Origin: Bradyrhizobium sp. AZCC 1719
GTDB lineage: Bacteria > Pseudomonadota > Alphaproteobacteria > Rhizobiales > Xanthobacteraceae
Reading direction: 5' to 3'
Length of the DNA: 64,000 nt
Assembly (NCBI RefSeq): GCF_036924525.1
Contig: NZ_JAZHRU010000001.1
Location: forward strand, 4,803,001 to 4,867,000
This document shows, piece by piece, positions 1 to 8,672 of the stretch. The stretch's first letter is position 1, and each line of letters begins with the position of its first letter. The position numbers and the translations under genes were made by a program. The notes beneath the pieces are model-generated. The model did not search any database. It was given only the letters and a program-made list of their open reading frames with translations, and was not told the DNA's origin.

Positions 1-2
1 AG

Positions 3-752
3 CGGGAGCCCGCATCGCGGGGTGGTTCAGCCGCCTTGCACGAGAGCATTCGCGAAGGCCATCTGCTGCAAATTGGCCTGCCGCGGAACAACTTTCCGCT
101 GCGGGACTCGGCGGCGCACCACGTGCTGGTCGCAGGCGGCATCGGTATCACCCCCTTGTTGTCGATGGCGCGGCATCTGTTGGCGTGCAAGCGGTCGTTT
201 GAATTGCACTACTTTGCGCGATCGATAGCGACCACGGCCTTTCACAAGGAGCTGTCGGAATCACAGTTCGCGGGCCTCGTTGACTTCCACTACGCGCTGG
301 AACCTGCCGCTGTGCGTTCCAAGCTGCGCAAGATCCTGCAGGAGCGCAAGCCGCATGCTCATCTCTATCTGTGCGGCCCGCGGCCATTTATGGACGCGGT
401 TGAGGATGTCGCGGCCGCAACATGGCCGAACGACGCCGTTCACCTCGAGTACTTCTCGGCAGACGTGAATGCGCTGTCGGCGCCAAAATCGAGCTTTGTG
501 GTGCGCCTCGCACGAACCGGCGGCGACTACGTCATTCCCGAGGACATGACCATCGTCGCGGCGCTCGCGCAGTATGGCGTCTATATCGACGTGTCGTGCG
601 AACAAGGCGTGTGCGGCACTTGCCTGACCGGAGTAATCGAAGGCCAGCCGGATCACAGAGACTCGTTTCTTAGCGAGAAGGAACGCAAGTGCGACCGAAT
701 GCTGCCCTGCGTCTCTCGCGCAAGGAGCGACATGCTCATTCTAGACATATAA
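3..752 (+). CDS. PDR/VanB-family oxidoreductase, partial at left edge
   Basis: Reductase component that would pass electrons from NAD(P)H through flavin and a 2Fe-2S centre to a partner oxygenase or demethylase. The frame is open from the first bases, so the true start lies outside the window. An SRGGS flavin-binding motif sits at the very start, a nucleotide-binding GGIGITPLL follows, and the C-terminus holds a plant-type ferredoxin motif C-x4-C-x2-C (CEQGVCGTC) with a fourth Cys in LPCVSRA. This order (FAD, NAD, ferredoxin) is the phthalate dioxygenase reductase type. The extradiol dioxygenase gene begins 15 bases downstream, so a role in aromatic catabolism is inferred. The partner oxygenase is not in the window and is probably encoded upstream. 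Confidence 0.9.
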   Translation, partial: REPASRGGSAALHESIREGHLLQIGLPRNNFPLRDSAAHHVLVAGGIGITPLLSMARHLLACKRSFELHYFARSIATTAFHKELSESQFAGLVDFHYALEPAAVRSKLRKILQERKPHAHLYLCGPRPFMDAVEDVAAATWPNDAVHLEYFSADVNALSAPKSSFVVRLARTGGDYVIPEDMTIVAALAQYGVYIDVSCEQGVCGTCLTGVIEGQPDHRDSFLSEKERKCDRMLPCVSRARSDMLILDI

Positions 753-767
753 CCGAAGGGAAACCGA

Positions 768-1643
768 ATGGGACAGATCGTTGGTGCCGCCATTGTTTCG
801 CATCATCCTGGATTATTCCGACCGCAGGCCGATCGCATTGCGATGGGCAATGGCCGGGATTCCGACCTGATCGAAGGGTTCGAGAGACTGCGCAAGAAGA
901 TCGACGTGGCGAAACCCGACACGCTGATCATTTTCGATACGCACTGGTTCACGAGCGGCCGGCATGTCGTGGCTGGCGCGGATCGTTACCAGGGGACGTA
1001 CACCTCCAACGAGATGCCGTGGATCCTGCACGACATTCCCTTCGACTATCGCGGGGCGCCAGAACTCGCGGCCGAGATTGCCCGCGTCGGTGCAGAAGCT
1101 GCGGTGCCGGTGGAAAACACCCGGAATACGCACATCGAGCCGGAATATCCGACCTTCAACCTGCTGGGACCGCTTTGGCGTGGCGAGCGAATACTATGTG
1201 TCGGCATCTGCCAGAACGCCCGGGCGCATCATTTCCTGGCCATGGGTGAGGTCATCGGCAAGGCGATAGCCAATGTGGACACCCGCGCGGTGCTGCTGGC
1301 CTCGGGTGCCCTGAGCCATCGCATGGTCGATCTGGATTTCAAGCCGAGAAATCCGCGCTGGTGGCATCCGGACAACATCAGCGATCCCAAGCACGTCGTG
1401 CTCGATCATGAGGTCATGGCTTCATGGGCGAGCGGGGACCACGCTGCCGTCATTGACCGGTATCCCGAACTGCGCGCGGCGGCGTACGAGGGCCTTGGCG
1501 GGCACTACCTGCAGATGGTCGGTGCACTTGGCGGACGCGATTGCCGGGCGCGCGGCGAACGAGTGTCGGAGTATGAGAACGCGATGGGGACCGGCAACGT
1601 CCACATCTGGTTTGAAACCGCTCAAATGGGAACAGCAGCATGA
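768..1643 (+). CDS. Class III extradiol ring-cleavage dioxygenase (HpaD/LigB-like)
   Basis: Predicted cytoplasmic Fe(II) enzyme opening a catecholic ring by meta-cleavage. The 291-residue protein matches the family length. His12 and the His of FDTHW near residue 59 fit the iron-ligand histidines of LigB-type enzymes, and SGALSHR carries the expected later histidine. Stretches such as FDTHWF, TYTSNE and LASGALSHR resemble 3,4-dihydroxyphenylacetate 2,3-dioxygenase (HpaD), so homoprotocatechuate or a close analogue is the best substrate guess. The downstream HpaG-like gene overlaps by four bases, suggesting translational coupling. Substrate identity is inferred, as related family members cleave other catechols. 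Confidence 0.88.
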   Translation: MGQIVGAAIVSHHPGLFRPQADRIAMGNGRDSDLIEGFERLRKKIDVAKPDTLIIFDTHWFTSGRHVVAGADRYQGTYTSNEMPWILHDIPFDYRGAPELAAEIARVGAEAAVPVENTRNTHIEPEYPTFNLLGPLWRGERILCVGICQNARAHHFLAMGEVIGKAIANVDTRAVLLASGALSHRMVDLDFKPRNPRWWHPDNISDPKHVVLDHEVMASWASGDHAAVIDRYPELRAAAYEGLGGHYLQMVGALGGRDCRARGERVSEYENAMGTGNVHIWFETAQMGTAA

Positions 1644-2521
1644 ACGTCCTTCAAGGGCCCAGGCGCGAACTGCGCCGGGTGATCTTCAACGGTTCGCTGC
1701 ACTTTGCTGTCCCGGAGGATGACCGATTGCGGCTCGACGACGGGCGCCTGGTTGCCATGGGTGAGGCCATTCATCTCGCCCCATGCACGCCGAGCAAGAT
1801 CATCTGCCTTCATCTGAATTACATGTCGCGCTATTTCGAATTGCGCGGCAAACGGCATGACGACAAGTCGTTGTACGGTACGCCAACCTACTTCATGAAA
1901 CCGGTCACCTCGATCAACGCGCACGGCGGCGAGATCGTGCGCCCGGACGGTTATCAATACCTCAACTACGAGGGCGAAGTCGCCATCGTTATCGGCAAGC
2001 CTACCCGCAACGTCACGCCTGACGAAGCCTGGGACCATATCGCCGGCTTCACCTGTGCGCTCGATATGGGGCTTCAGGACATGCGTGATACCGATGCAGG
2101 TTCGATGATGCGGGTGAAGGGCGCGGACGGGTTCTGTCCCATCGGTCCCGGCATCGTATCCGGCATGGATATCCGACAACAGACACTGCGTACCTGGCGT
2201 AACGGCCGTCTCGTGCAGGAGGCGGCAATCGCCGATGACATGATTTTCGGTTTCGACTACCTCGTCGCCGACGTTGCCCGGCACATCACATTGATGCCCG
2301 GCGATCTTATCCTGACGGCGACGCCGGCGAACTCCCGTCCACTTGATGTGGGTGACGCGATCGAAGTCGAAGTGACAGGTATCGGGCGACTATCCAATCG
2401 CGTGGTCGCCTCGCCCGCACCCCGGGCAACGGTTGGTCATCAACCCAACGGCAGCTCTGAGGTCATGAGGGTCGCGCTGGGCGACGATAGCCGGCTGCCG
2501 GCACATTTGTTGCCGAAATAG
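1640..2521 (+). CDS. Fumarylacetoacetate hydrolase family protein (HpaG-like)
   Basis: FAH-fold enzyme expected to act after ring opening, as decarboxylase/isomerase or hydratase of the meta-cleavage product. The 293-residue chain has an N-terminal extension, then the FAH core with the metal-site region around NYEGEVAIVIGK and the VKGADGFCPIGPGIV segment typical of HpaG-type 5-oxopent-3-ene-1,2,5-tricarboxylate decarboxylases. LTATPAN is in the place where the family usually has a TGTP-like loop. Its ATG overlaps the dioxygenase stop, supporting a shared pathway. The exact reaction cannot be read from sequence. Confidence 0.87.
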   Translation: MNVLQGPRRELRRVIFNGSLHFAVPEDDRLRLDDGRLVAMGEAIHLAPCTPSKIICLHLNYMSRYFELRGKRHDDKSLYGTPTYFMKPVTSINAHGGEIVRPDGYQYLNYEGEVAIVIGKPTRNVTPDEAWDHIAGFTCALDMGLQDMRDTDAGSMMRVKGADGFCPIGPGIVSGMDIRQQTLRTWRNGRLVQEAAIADDMIFGFDYLVADVARHITLMPGDLILTATPANSRPLDVGDAIEVEVTGIGRLSNRVVASPAPRATVGHQPNGSSEVMRVALGDDSRLPAHLLPK

Positions 2522-2577
2522 GCGGTCTGACCACGCAGCGCCTGGACAATGAAAGACTAACACCAAGGGGAGGGAAC

Positions 2578-3615
2578 ATGAAATTGAATGCGAAAAAGTT
2601 GCTTTGCCTCGTCGTCCTGCTGTCGGCGATGGCGCCATTTGCTTCGGGTGGAGCGGCAGCGCAAACGCCAAACGGCGGTGGCGCAAAATTCCGCTATCAG
2701 ATCTACGAGTCGCCAGGCGAGATGATGTTTCGCGTCATGGAGGACAAGGGCTTTTGCGAGAAGTACGGCCTGAAGTGCGAAGGAATCCGCATCACGAATG
2801 GGCCTCTGGGCATCCAGGCATTGCTCGGTAACAGCCTCGAATTGGGCTTTATCGGTACCGACGCCGGCATCCGCGCGATCACAGGCGGCGCTCGGGTCAA
2901 GTTCGTACTTGGCGTGGGTAACCGCGTGCCATACTACGTCGTGGCCCGAAAGGACTTTCCCTGGACCGGTAAGGAACGCACCTATCCGGCCGCTATGCAG
3001 GAGTTCAAGGGGAAACGCATCGGCGTGACGGCACGCGGCGCCAGCACCGAATTGATCTTTAACCTGCTGCTGCAAGATGCCGGCCTTTCGCACGACAGCG
3101 TGACATATGTCGCGGTAGGCGGCCCGCCCACGGCATTCGGATCCCTGTCGTCGAAGCAGATCGACGCAGCCATCCAGGTGCCGCCCACCGCCGAAATTTG
3201 TGACCACTCTTCGGTCTGCGAGACCATTTTCAACCTGCCGACCGAAAAGACAATCCCGGCTGTCAGCCGGCTGGAGGGCGCGGGCGTGACCGCAATGATG
3301 TCCGACGAATTTGTCGAGAAGAACCCGAAGGTGGTGGAGGCGTTCGTTGCAGCCGCCCAGGAAGCCAACAAGTGGATGAAGGACCCTGCGAACCTGGAGG
3401 AATACATCGCCATTGGAAAAAAGTACCTGAAGGTAAACGTTCCCGATGCCGATGTTGTCATTCGAGAAACGCTGCAGCGCCAACTGCAGATCTCCGACCC
3501 TCGGGTCAACCGCAAAGCGATCCAGGTCTTCATCGACGTGCTCTATGACGCCAAGCTCACGCCGCGGAAGCTTGGCCCCGACGACGTGATTTCCAAGTTC
3601 GCTCCAGCAAGCTGA
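2578..3615 (+). CDS. ABC transporter substrate-binding protein (NMT1/SsuA-like)
   Basis: Periplasmic binding protein for the importer encoded just downstream. Residues 1 to about 29 form a signal peptide (basic start, hydrophobic LLCLVVLLSAMAPF, small residues before AAAQT). The remainder resembles NMT1/THI5 and SsuA/TauA-type proteins that bind sulfonates, taurine, nitrate or thiamine precursors. A strong GGGGAGGG ribosome site precedes the ATG. Its position between ring-cleavage genes and acyl-CoA genes suggests that it captures the aromatic substrate of this cluster, which is inference only. Confidence 0.85.
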   Translation: MKLNAKKLLCLVVLLSAMAPFASGGAAAQTPNGGGAKFRYQIYESPGEMMFRVMEDKGFCEKYGLKCEGIRITNGPLGIQALLGNSLELGFIGTDAGIRAITGGARVKFVLGVGNRVPYYVVARKDFPWTGKERTYPAAMQEFKGKRIGVTARGASTELIFNLLLQDAGLSHDSVTYVAVGGPPTAFGSLSSKQIDAAIQVPPTAEICDHSSVCETIFNLPTEKTIPAVSRLEGAGVTAMMSDEFVEKNPKVVEAFVAAAQEANKWMKDPANLEEYIAIGKKYLKVNVPDADVVIRETLQRQLQISDPRVNRKAIQVFIDVLYDAKLTPRKLGPDDVISKFAPAS

Positions 3616-3647
3616 CGTCTCATCGACCTAACAAAGGGAAACCATAG

Positions 3648-4475
3648 ATGGGTGACCATCGGGCAGTTGCCGCGAAACCCGCGCAGACCGAAGCGCCGCC
3701 GACCATTCAGGGAGGTGCGTTGGACGTAATCGACGGAACGCTCCGCTTCGGCCAAGTCACCGCCTTTGAGAATGTCACGTTAAGGGTTAGACTCGGCGAG
3801 TTCGTCTCGGTCGTAGGACCAAGCGGTTGCGGCAAGACGACGATTCTCAACTACGCCGCCGGGTTGCTTCCCGCAGACACCTTGAAGGCCGGATCGATTA
3901 CGGTGTTTTCGCAGAAGCCACTGGTTGGGAATATCAAGCTCGGATACATGCTGGCACGAGACAGCCTCCTGCCGTGGCGCACCGCGCTAAGGAACGCCGA
4001 GTTCGGCGCAGAAGCGCGGGGCATGCCCGAACAGAATCGCCGCGAACGCGCCATGGGGCTGCTGGAGCGGGTGGGCCTGAAGGGATTCGAGAATTCGTAC
4101 CCAAAGGCGCTGTCTCACGGCATGCGCCAGCGCGTCGCGCTGGCGCGAACGTTCTGCATGGACGCCGAGATGCTGCTGATGGACGAGCCCTTCGGCGCCC
4201 TCGACGCGCAGACGAAGTTCCAACTGGAAGAACTGCTGCTTGCGTTGTGGCAGGAATCGCAGCGAACCGTGCTATTCGTTACGCATGACCTCGCCGAAGC
4301 GATAGCGCTAGGTGATCGCGTTGTCGTAATGGCTCCACGGCCGGGCCGGGTCCTTGCCGACATTCCGATCGACCTTCCTCGGCCAAGGAACCTTCGGGCA
4401 CTGCAACGCACCGATCGCTTCCACGAGCTCTACAAGCACGTCTGGACCACCATGGAAGAGGGGTTCATTAGATGA
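3648..4475 (+). CDS. ABC transporter ATP-binding protein
   Basis: Cytoplasmic ATPase of the importer. The 275-residue protein has Walker A GPSGCGKTT, an ABC signature region ALSHGMRQRVALAR, Walker B LLMDEPFGALD and the switch histidine in FVTHDLAEA. This is the NitT/TauT/SsuB subgroup pattern. About 30 residues precede the core domain. The gene follows the binding protein by 32 bases and its stop overlaps the permease start by four bases, so the three form one transport unit. Confidence 0.93.
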   Translation: MGDHRAVAAKPAQTEAPPTIQGGALDVIDGTLRFGQVTAFENVTLRVRLGEFVSVVGPSGCGKTTILNYAAGLLPADTLKAGSITVFSQKPLVGNIKLGYMLARDSLLPWRTALRNAEFGAEARGMPEQNRRERAMGLLERVGLKGFENSYPKALSHGMRQRVALARTFCMDAEMLLMDEPFGALDAQTKFQLEELLLALWQESQRTVLFVTHDLAEAIALGDRVVVMAPRPGRVLADIPIDLPRPRNLRALQRTDRFHELYKHVWTTMEEGFIR

Positions 4476-5242
4476 ATCCGGAGAAGAATTACTCGACACA
4501 ATTCATTGTGCTCGCACAGATCCTTGTGTTTGCGTCGCTGCTCGGGCTCTGGGAGGGGGCGGTCAGAAGCGGCGTGGCCTCAGCCTCACTGTACGGCCAG
4601 CCCACCCAGATCGCGCACTCGCTTTGGGTCGACTGTTTTCAAACTGGAAGAATTTGGTTCGAACTCTGGTGGACGATCTCGAGCACGATGCTCGCTTTTG
4701 CCATTGGAGCGTGCGCGGCGTTGGTGCTGGGAATGGTTTTTGTCGTCTATCCGCTGGCCGAACGGGTGCTGGATCCCCTGTTTTCGGCGCTGAACGCCAT
4801 GCCGCGCATCGCGCTTGCACCGTTGTTGATCCTTTGGTTCGGCTTGGGTATCGGATCGAAGGTCGCGATCGGCGCGAGCCTGTGCTTCTTCATCGTGCTG
4901 CAGACCGTGGTGGCAGGTGGAAGAAGCGTCGATCGAGATCATCTCACACTTGCTGCGACGGTCGGTTTGAAGCCAACGCAGTTGTTCTGGAAGATCACAA
5001 TGCCTAGCGCGGTGCCGGTCGTGTTCGGCGGCCTGCGGCTGGGCTTCATGTATTCGCTCCTGGGCGTAGTGGCCGGCGAAATTATCGCGTCCGAACACGG
5101 GCTCGGTCAACTGACCGCTTATTTGACCTCGAGCTTTGACATCAATGGCGTCTGGGCGGTCGTCTTCATACTTGCCCTCGTTGGTGTCACCCTGTCGTGG
5201 ACCCTGCTGACGCTCGAGCGCACATTGCTTCGGTGGCGCTGA
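4472..5242 (+). CDS. ABC transporter permease (SsuC/TauC-like)
   Basis: Inner-membrane channel subunit of the importer. The 256-residue protein has about six hydrophobic segments, beginning with residues 10-30, and the cytoplasmic coupling-loop pattern AATVGLKPTQLFWKITMPSA that contacts the ATPase. The start is coupled to the preceding ATP-binding gene by an ATGA overlap. The substrate is unknown; the family moves sulfonates, taurine, nitrate, pyrimidine precursors and some aromatic acids. Confidence 0.92.
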   Translation: MNPEKNYSTQFIVLAQILVFASLLGLWEGAVRSGVASASLYGQPTQIAHSLWVDCFQTGRIWFELWWTISSTMLAFAIGACAALVLGMVFVVYPLAERVLDPLFSALNAMPRIALAPLLILWFGLGIGSKVAIGASLCFFIVLQTVVAGGRSVDRDHLTLAATVGLKPTQLFWKITMPSAVPVVFGGLRLGFMYSLLGVVAGEIIASEHGLGQLTAYLTSSFDINGVWAVVFILALVGVTLSWTLLTLERTLLRWR

Positions 5243-5259
5243 GCGTAACGGGTGCCCGG

Positions 5260-6420
5260 ATGATCAGAAACGCTGCCTGTCTCGAAGCACTTCTCGAACG
5301 GACCCGCGCATGGGTTCGTCAGCGCGCCATTCCGAACGAAAATCGCGTCGAAGAGCTCAATGAGGTGCCGGCCGAACTGGTTCAGGAGATGCGCGATAAC
5401 GGCTTTTTCGGTTGGAGCATCCCTGAAGCTTACGGCGGAGCCGGGTTAACCACCGAGGAACTCGTGCTCGGCGCCTTTGAGATATCGCAGTGCTCTGTAG
5501 CCTTCCGGGCTCGGGTAGGTACCAACACAGGGATTGGTTCGGAAGGCATCGTGGTTGATGGCACGGATCAGCAAAAGGCGCGCTACCTGCCGACGATGGC
5601 CAGGGGCGAGAAGACCGGTTGCCTTGCGGTGACCGAGCCCGATGCCGGCTCCGAAGCGACCAATGTGCAAACGACCGCCCGCCGCGACGGTGACTGCTAC
5701 GTGCTGGATGGCCTGAAGTGCTACATCACCAACGCGCCGATTGCGGATGTGTTCACGGTGACGGCCCGCACCGAATTGGGCACCAAGGGCGCGAAGGGCG
5801 TTTCGGCCTTTATCGTCGAGCGCGGCACGCCCGGACTTACGACTGGTGCTCCCTATCGCAAAATGGGCCAGGCTGGCTCGCCGGTGGGTGAGGTCAGATT
5901 CGACCGATGCCGCGTGCCCGCCGAGAACCTGATCGGCGGCGCCGAAGGCCGTGGCTTCAAGACCGTGATGAAGACGCTGAACAAGCAGCGAATCCACCTT
6001 GCGGCTCTTTCCACCGGGCCGGCCATTCGCATGCTGGAGATGGCGATCGATCACACGACCAGGAGGAGCCAGTTCGGGCAACCGGTGGCGAACTTCCAAC
6101 TGGTGCAGGCCATGATTGCGGACTGCCGTACGGAAATCTACGCCGCGCAATCGATGATCCTTGAAACCGCGCGCAAGCGCGACCGTGGTGAAGACGTGGT
6201 CCTTGAGGCCTCGATGTGCAAGTACTTTGCAACCGAGATGTGCGGACGGGTCGCCGACCGATGCGTGCAGATGTTCGGGGGCGCCGGCTACATCGCCGAC
6301 CACGCGGAAATTGAACGCTGGTACCGCGACGTGCGGCTCTTCCGGCTCTACGAGGGCACGAGCCAGATCCATCAGCTCAACATCGCCAGACAGACCTTTT
6401 CGCAGGCAGCAAGATCATGA
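5260..6420 (+). CDS. Acyl-CoA dehydrogenase family protein
   Basis: FAD enzyme that would introduce a double bond into an acyl-CoA. The 386-residue form starting at the ATG at 5260 has the normal family length; an upstream ATG at 5197 would overlap the permease and add an unlikely tail. Visible are the middle-domain AVTEPDAGSEA, the QLVQAMIADC helix, the QMFGGAGY segment and the catalytic-base region LYEGTSQIHQ. The stop overlaps the start of the CoA ligase gene by four bases, so activation and oxidation of the same acid are likely linked. The chain type of the substrate is not evident. Confidence 0.9.
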   Translation: MIRNAACLEALLERTRAWVRQRAIPNENRVEELNEVPAELVQEMRDNGFFGWSIPEAYGGAGLTTEELVLGAFEISQCSVAFRARVGTNTGIGSEGIVVDGTDQQKARYLPTMARGEKTGCLAVTEPDAGSEATNVQTTARRDGDCYVLDGLKCYITNAPIADVFTVTARTELGTKGAKGVSAFIVERGTPGLTTGAPYRKMGQAGSPVGEVRFDRCRVPAENLIGGAEGRGFKTVMKTLNKQRIHLAALSTGPAIRMLEMAIDHTTRRSQFGQPVANFQLVQAMIADCRTEIYAAQSMILETARKRDRGEDVVLEASMCKYFATEMCGRVADRCVQMFGGAGYIADHAEIERWYRDVRLFRLYEGTSQIHQLNIARQTFSQAARS

Positions 6421-8546
6421 ACCGTTTCGAACGCTTCTTCCAACCGCGCTCGATCGCCATCGTCGGTGCGTCGCAGGATCTCGCCTCCATCAGCGGACAG
6501 CCCATCGCCCACTTGAAGTCCAAGGGCTATGCCGGAGCGGTGCTGCCGATCAACCCGCGCTATGAAGAAGTGGCGGGCTATCGTTGCTATCCCGACGTTG
6601 CCTCGTTACCTGAAGTACCCGACGTGGCGGTCATCGCCGTGGGTGCAAAGCGCGTGCCGGACGCGCTCAATGAGTTGGGGAGAAAGGGTTGCCGATTTGC
6701 CGTCATCTTGTCCTCGGGCTTTGCAGAAACCGGCGAGGAGGGCGCTCGAGCCCAGCGGGAGCTGACGAAGATTGCCCGACGATATGACATGGACGTCATT
6801 GGCCCAAATTGCCAGGGCTACATGAACATCAGCGACAACATCCACGTGGGCTTCGGCGCTCCCTACGGCATGACTTATTCGCGCGGAGCCGTGAGTGTGA
6901 CTTCGCAGAGCGGTGCATTCGGCAATTCGATTGTGATGATTGCAAACGATGAGGGGCTGGGCTTTCGCCACTACGTGTCCACCGGCAACGAGTCGGTCAC
7001 CACGTCGCTCGACTTCATCGACGCGATGATAGATGACACCGGAACGCATGTCATCGCCGCCTATGTCGAAGGCTTTCAGGATGCTCGCCGTCTGATGCAG
7101 ATCGGCCGGCGTGCGCTCGAGGCCAACAAGCCGATACTGGTGTGGAAAGTCGGTACCTCCGACGCGGGAGCTAGAGCGGCCGCCTCGCATACCGCCAATC
7201 TCGGGGGCGCGATGGCGCTGTATAGAGCCGCATTCCGCCAGGCCGGCATCGTCGAGGTCAACGACATCGGCGATCTCGCTGATTGCGCCAAGGCGCTGCT
7301 GCTGCAGCGTCGGCCTCGGGGCAACCGCTTGGCGATCATCACCATTTCGGGAGGCGCCGGCATCGCGATGGCGGATCGCGCAGCCGCCGATGGGTTGGCG
7401 CTGCCGGCTCTTGCCGAGCAAAGCGTGGCGGCGCTGCGCGAGGTGCTGCCATCGTTCGCCTCGGTTGCCAATCCGCTGGACGTGACGGCAAGCCTGTTTA
7501 GTGACGCCGATCTGCTGCGCGTCGCACTCGAAACGATTGCACGCGATCCAAGCGTCGACATGATTGCGCTCGTGCTCGCCGCGGCAAGCGGCAAGATGGC
7601 AGTCACCCTGGCCCGGGAAATTGTGCGCATCTCCGCCGAATTCGATATTCCGATCTTCGTGGCCTGGAACGCCGACGCGACCTCTAACCGAGACGCATAC
7701 GCGATTCTTGATGACGCCGGCATTCCTCGCTACGCATCACCTGTGCGCTGTGCGCGCGGCATTGGCGCCCTGTGGGCGTTCACTAGCGCGCGCCAACGAC
7801 TGGCCCGGACCAAGGGCGAGCAATCCGAACAGATACCATCCACGAGCCAGATGCTGATCCTCGCCGGGCGAGAGACGGACCTGAGCGAATTCGAAAGCAA
7901 GCAATTCCTCAAGGCTTACGGCATCCCGTCTACCCGCGAAATACTGAGTCAGAACGTTGACGAGGCAGTTCGTGCGGCGCAGTCAATCGGCTTTCCGGTG
8001 GTGCTCAAGATTCAGTCCAGCGACATCCCGCACAAGACCGAAGCCGGCGGTGTGCGGATCGGTCTCCGTGACGACAGATCGGTCCACGATGCATTTGAGG
8101 CGATCATGGCCAACGCGCGCGCTTACGCGCCGAACGCGGCGATCCAGGGGGTGGTCGTCCAGGAGATGGTCACGGATGGCGTCGAGCTGATCCTCGGCAT
8201 CAACAACGATCCGCTTTTCGGTCCCGCGATCATGGTCGGGCTCGGCGGCATCTTTGCCGAGGTGATGAAAGACGTCAGCTTTCGGCTGGCGCCGATCACG
8301 CGCTCCGACGCGGAGGATATGTTGCGGGAATTGCGCGGTTTTGCGCTGCTGGACGGGGCGCGCAGCCGCCCGAAAGCCGACGTCGCGGCCGTGGTCGATA
8401 CACTTATGCGGTTGTCGGCGCTGGCGGTCAGTCGCGCCGCCGACTTGGCGGAACTCGACATCAATCCGCTGGCGGTGCTTCCAGCGGGGCGGGGCGTCCG
8501 CGCTCTTGATGCTCTCGTCAAGCCTCGCGCGGTGAGCTCGGTATGA
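6417..8546 (+). CDS. NDP-forming acyl-CoA synthetase (acetate-CoA ligase family)
   Basis: Single-chain ligase that interconverts acyl-CoA plus NDP or ADP and free acid plus nucleotide triphosphate. In the 709 residues the order is CoA-binding domain (AIVGASQD near the N-terminus, then GPNCQGYMN), succinyl-CoA-ligase-like domains with SQSGAFGNS, the presumed phosphohistidine region ASHTANLGG, and a C-terminal ATP-grasp domain from about residue 480. It is coupled by ATGA overlap to the acyl-CoA dehydrogenase. The likely job is CoA activation of an acid in the cluster's pathway; specificity is unknown. Confidence 0.9.
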   Translation: MNRFERFFQPRSIAIVGASQDLASISGQPIAHLKSKGYAGAVLPINPRYEEVAGYRCYPDVASLPEVPDVAVIAVGAKRVPDALNELGRKGCRFAVILSSGFAETGEEGARAQRELTKIARRYDMDVIGPNCQGYMNISDNIHVGFGAPYGMTYSRGAVSVTSQSGAFGNSIVMIANDEGLGFRHYVSTGNESVTTSLDFIDAMIDDTGTHVIAAYVEGFQDARRLMQIGRRALEANKPILVWKVGTSDAGARAAASHTANLGGAMALYRAAFRQAGIVEVNDIGDLADCAKALLLQRRPRGNRLAIITISGGAGIAMADRAAADGLALPALAEQSVAALREVLPSFASVANPLDVTASLFSDADLLRVALETIARDPSVDMIALVLAAASGKMAVTLAREIVRISAEFDIPIFVAWNADATSNRDAYAILDDAGIPRYASPVRCARGIGALWAFTSARQRLARTKGEQSEQIPSTSQMLILAGRETDLSEFESKQFLKAYGIPSTREILSQNVDEAVRAAQSIGFPVVLKIQSSDIPHKTEAGGVRIGLRDDRSVHDAFEAIMANARAYAPNAAIQGVVVQEMVTDGVELILGINNDPLFGPAIMVGLGGIFAEVMKDVSFRLAPITRSDAEDMLRELRGFALLDGARSRPKADVAAVVDTLMRLSALAVSRAADLAELDINPLAVLPAGRGVRALDALVKPRAVSSV

Positions 8547-8672
8547 AACTTGGCTCCGTCTCGGTGGAAGGCATTCGCTGGTCGAAATTGAGGAGTCGCG
8601 GTGCGCCGCGTGGCGGTTCTGCGCCGACCACAAAGGCTGTGCCGGTTTGGGTCGTGCAGGCGGGAAACTAGG

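Noticed and set aside
5197..5259. Upstream ATG extending the acyl-CoA dehydrogenase
   Set aside because: It would overlap the permease by 46 bases, and the added residues do not resemble the family.
8601..8672. Longer start of the first sulfatase
   Set aside because: The extra residues are Arg/Cys-rich, and a ribosome site precedes the ATG at 8673.
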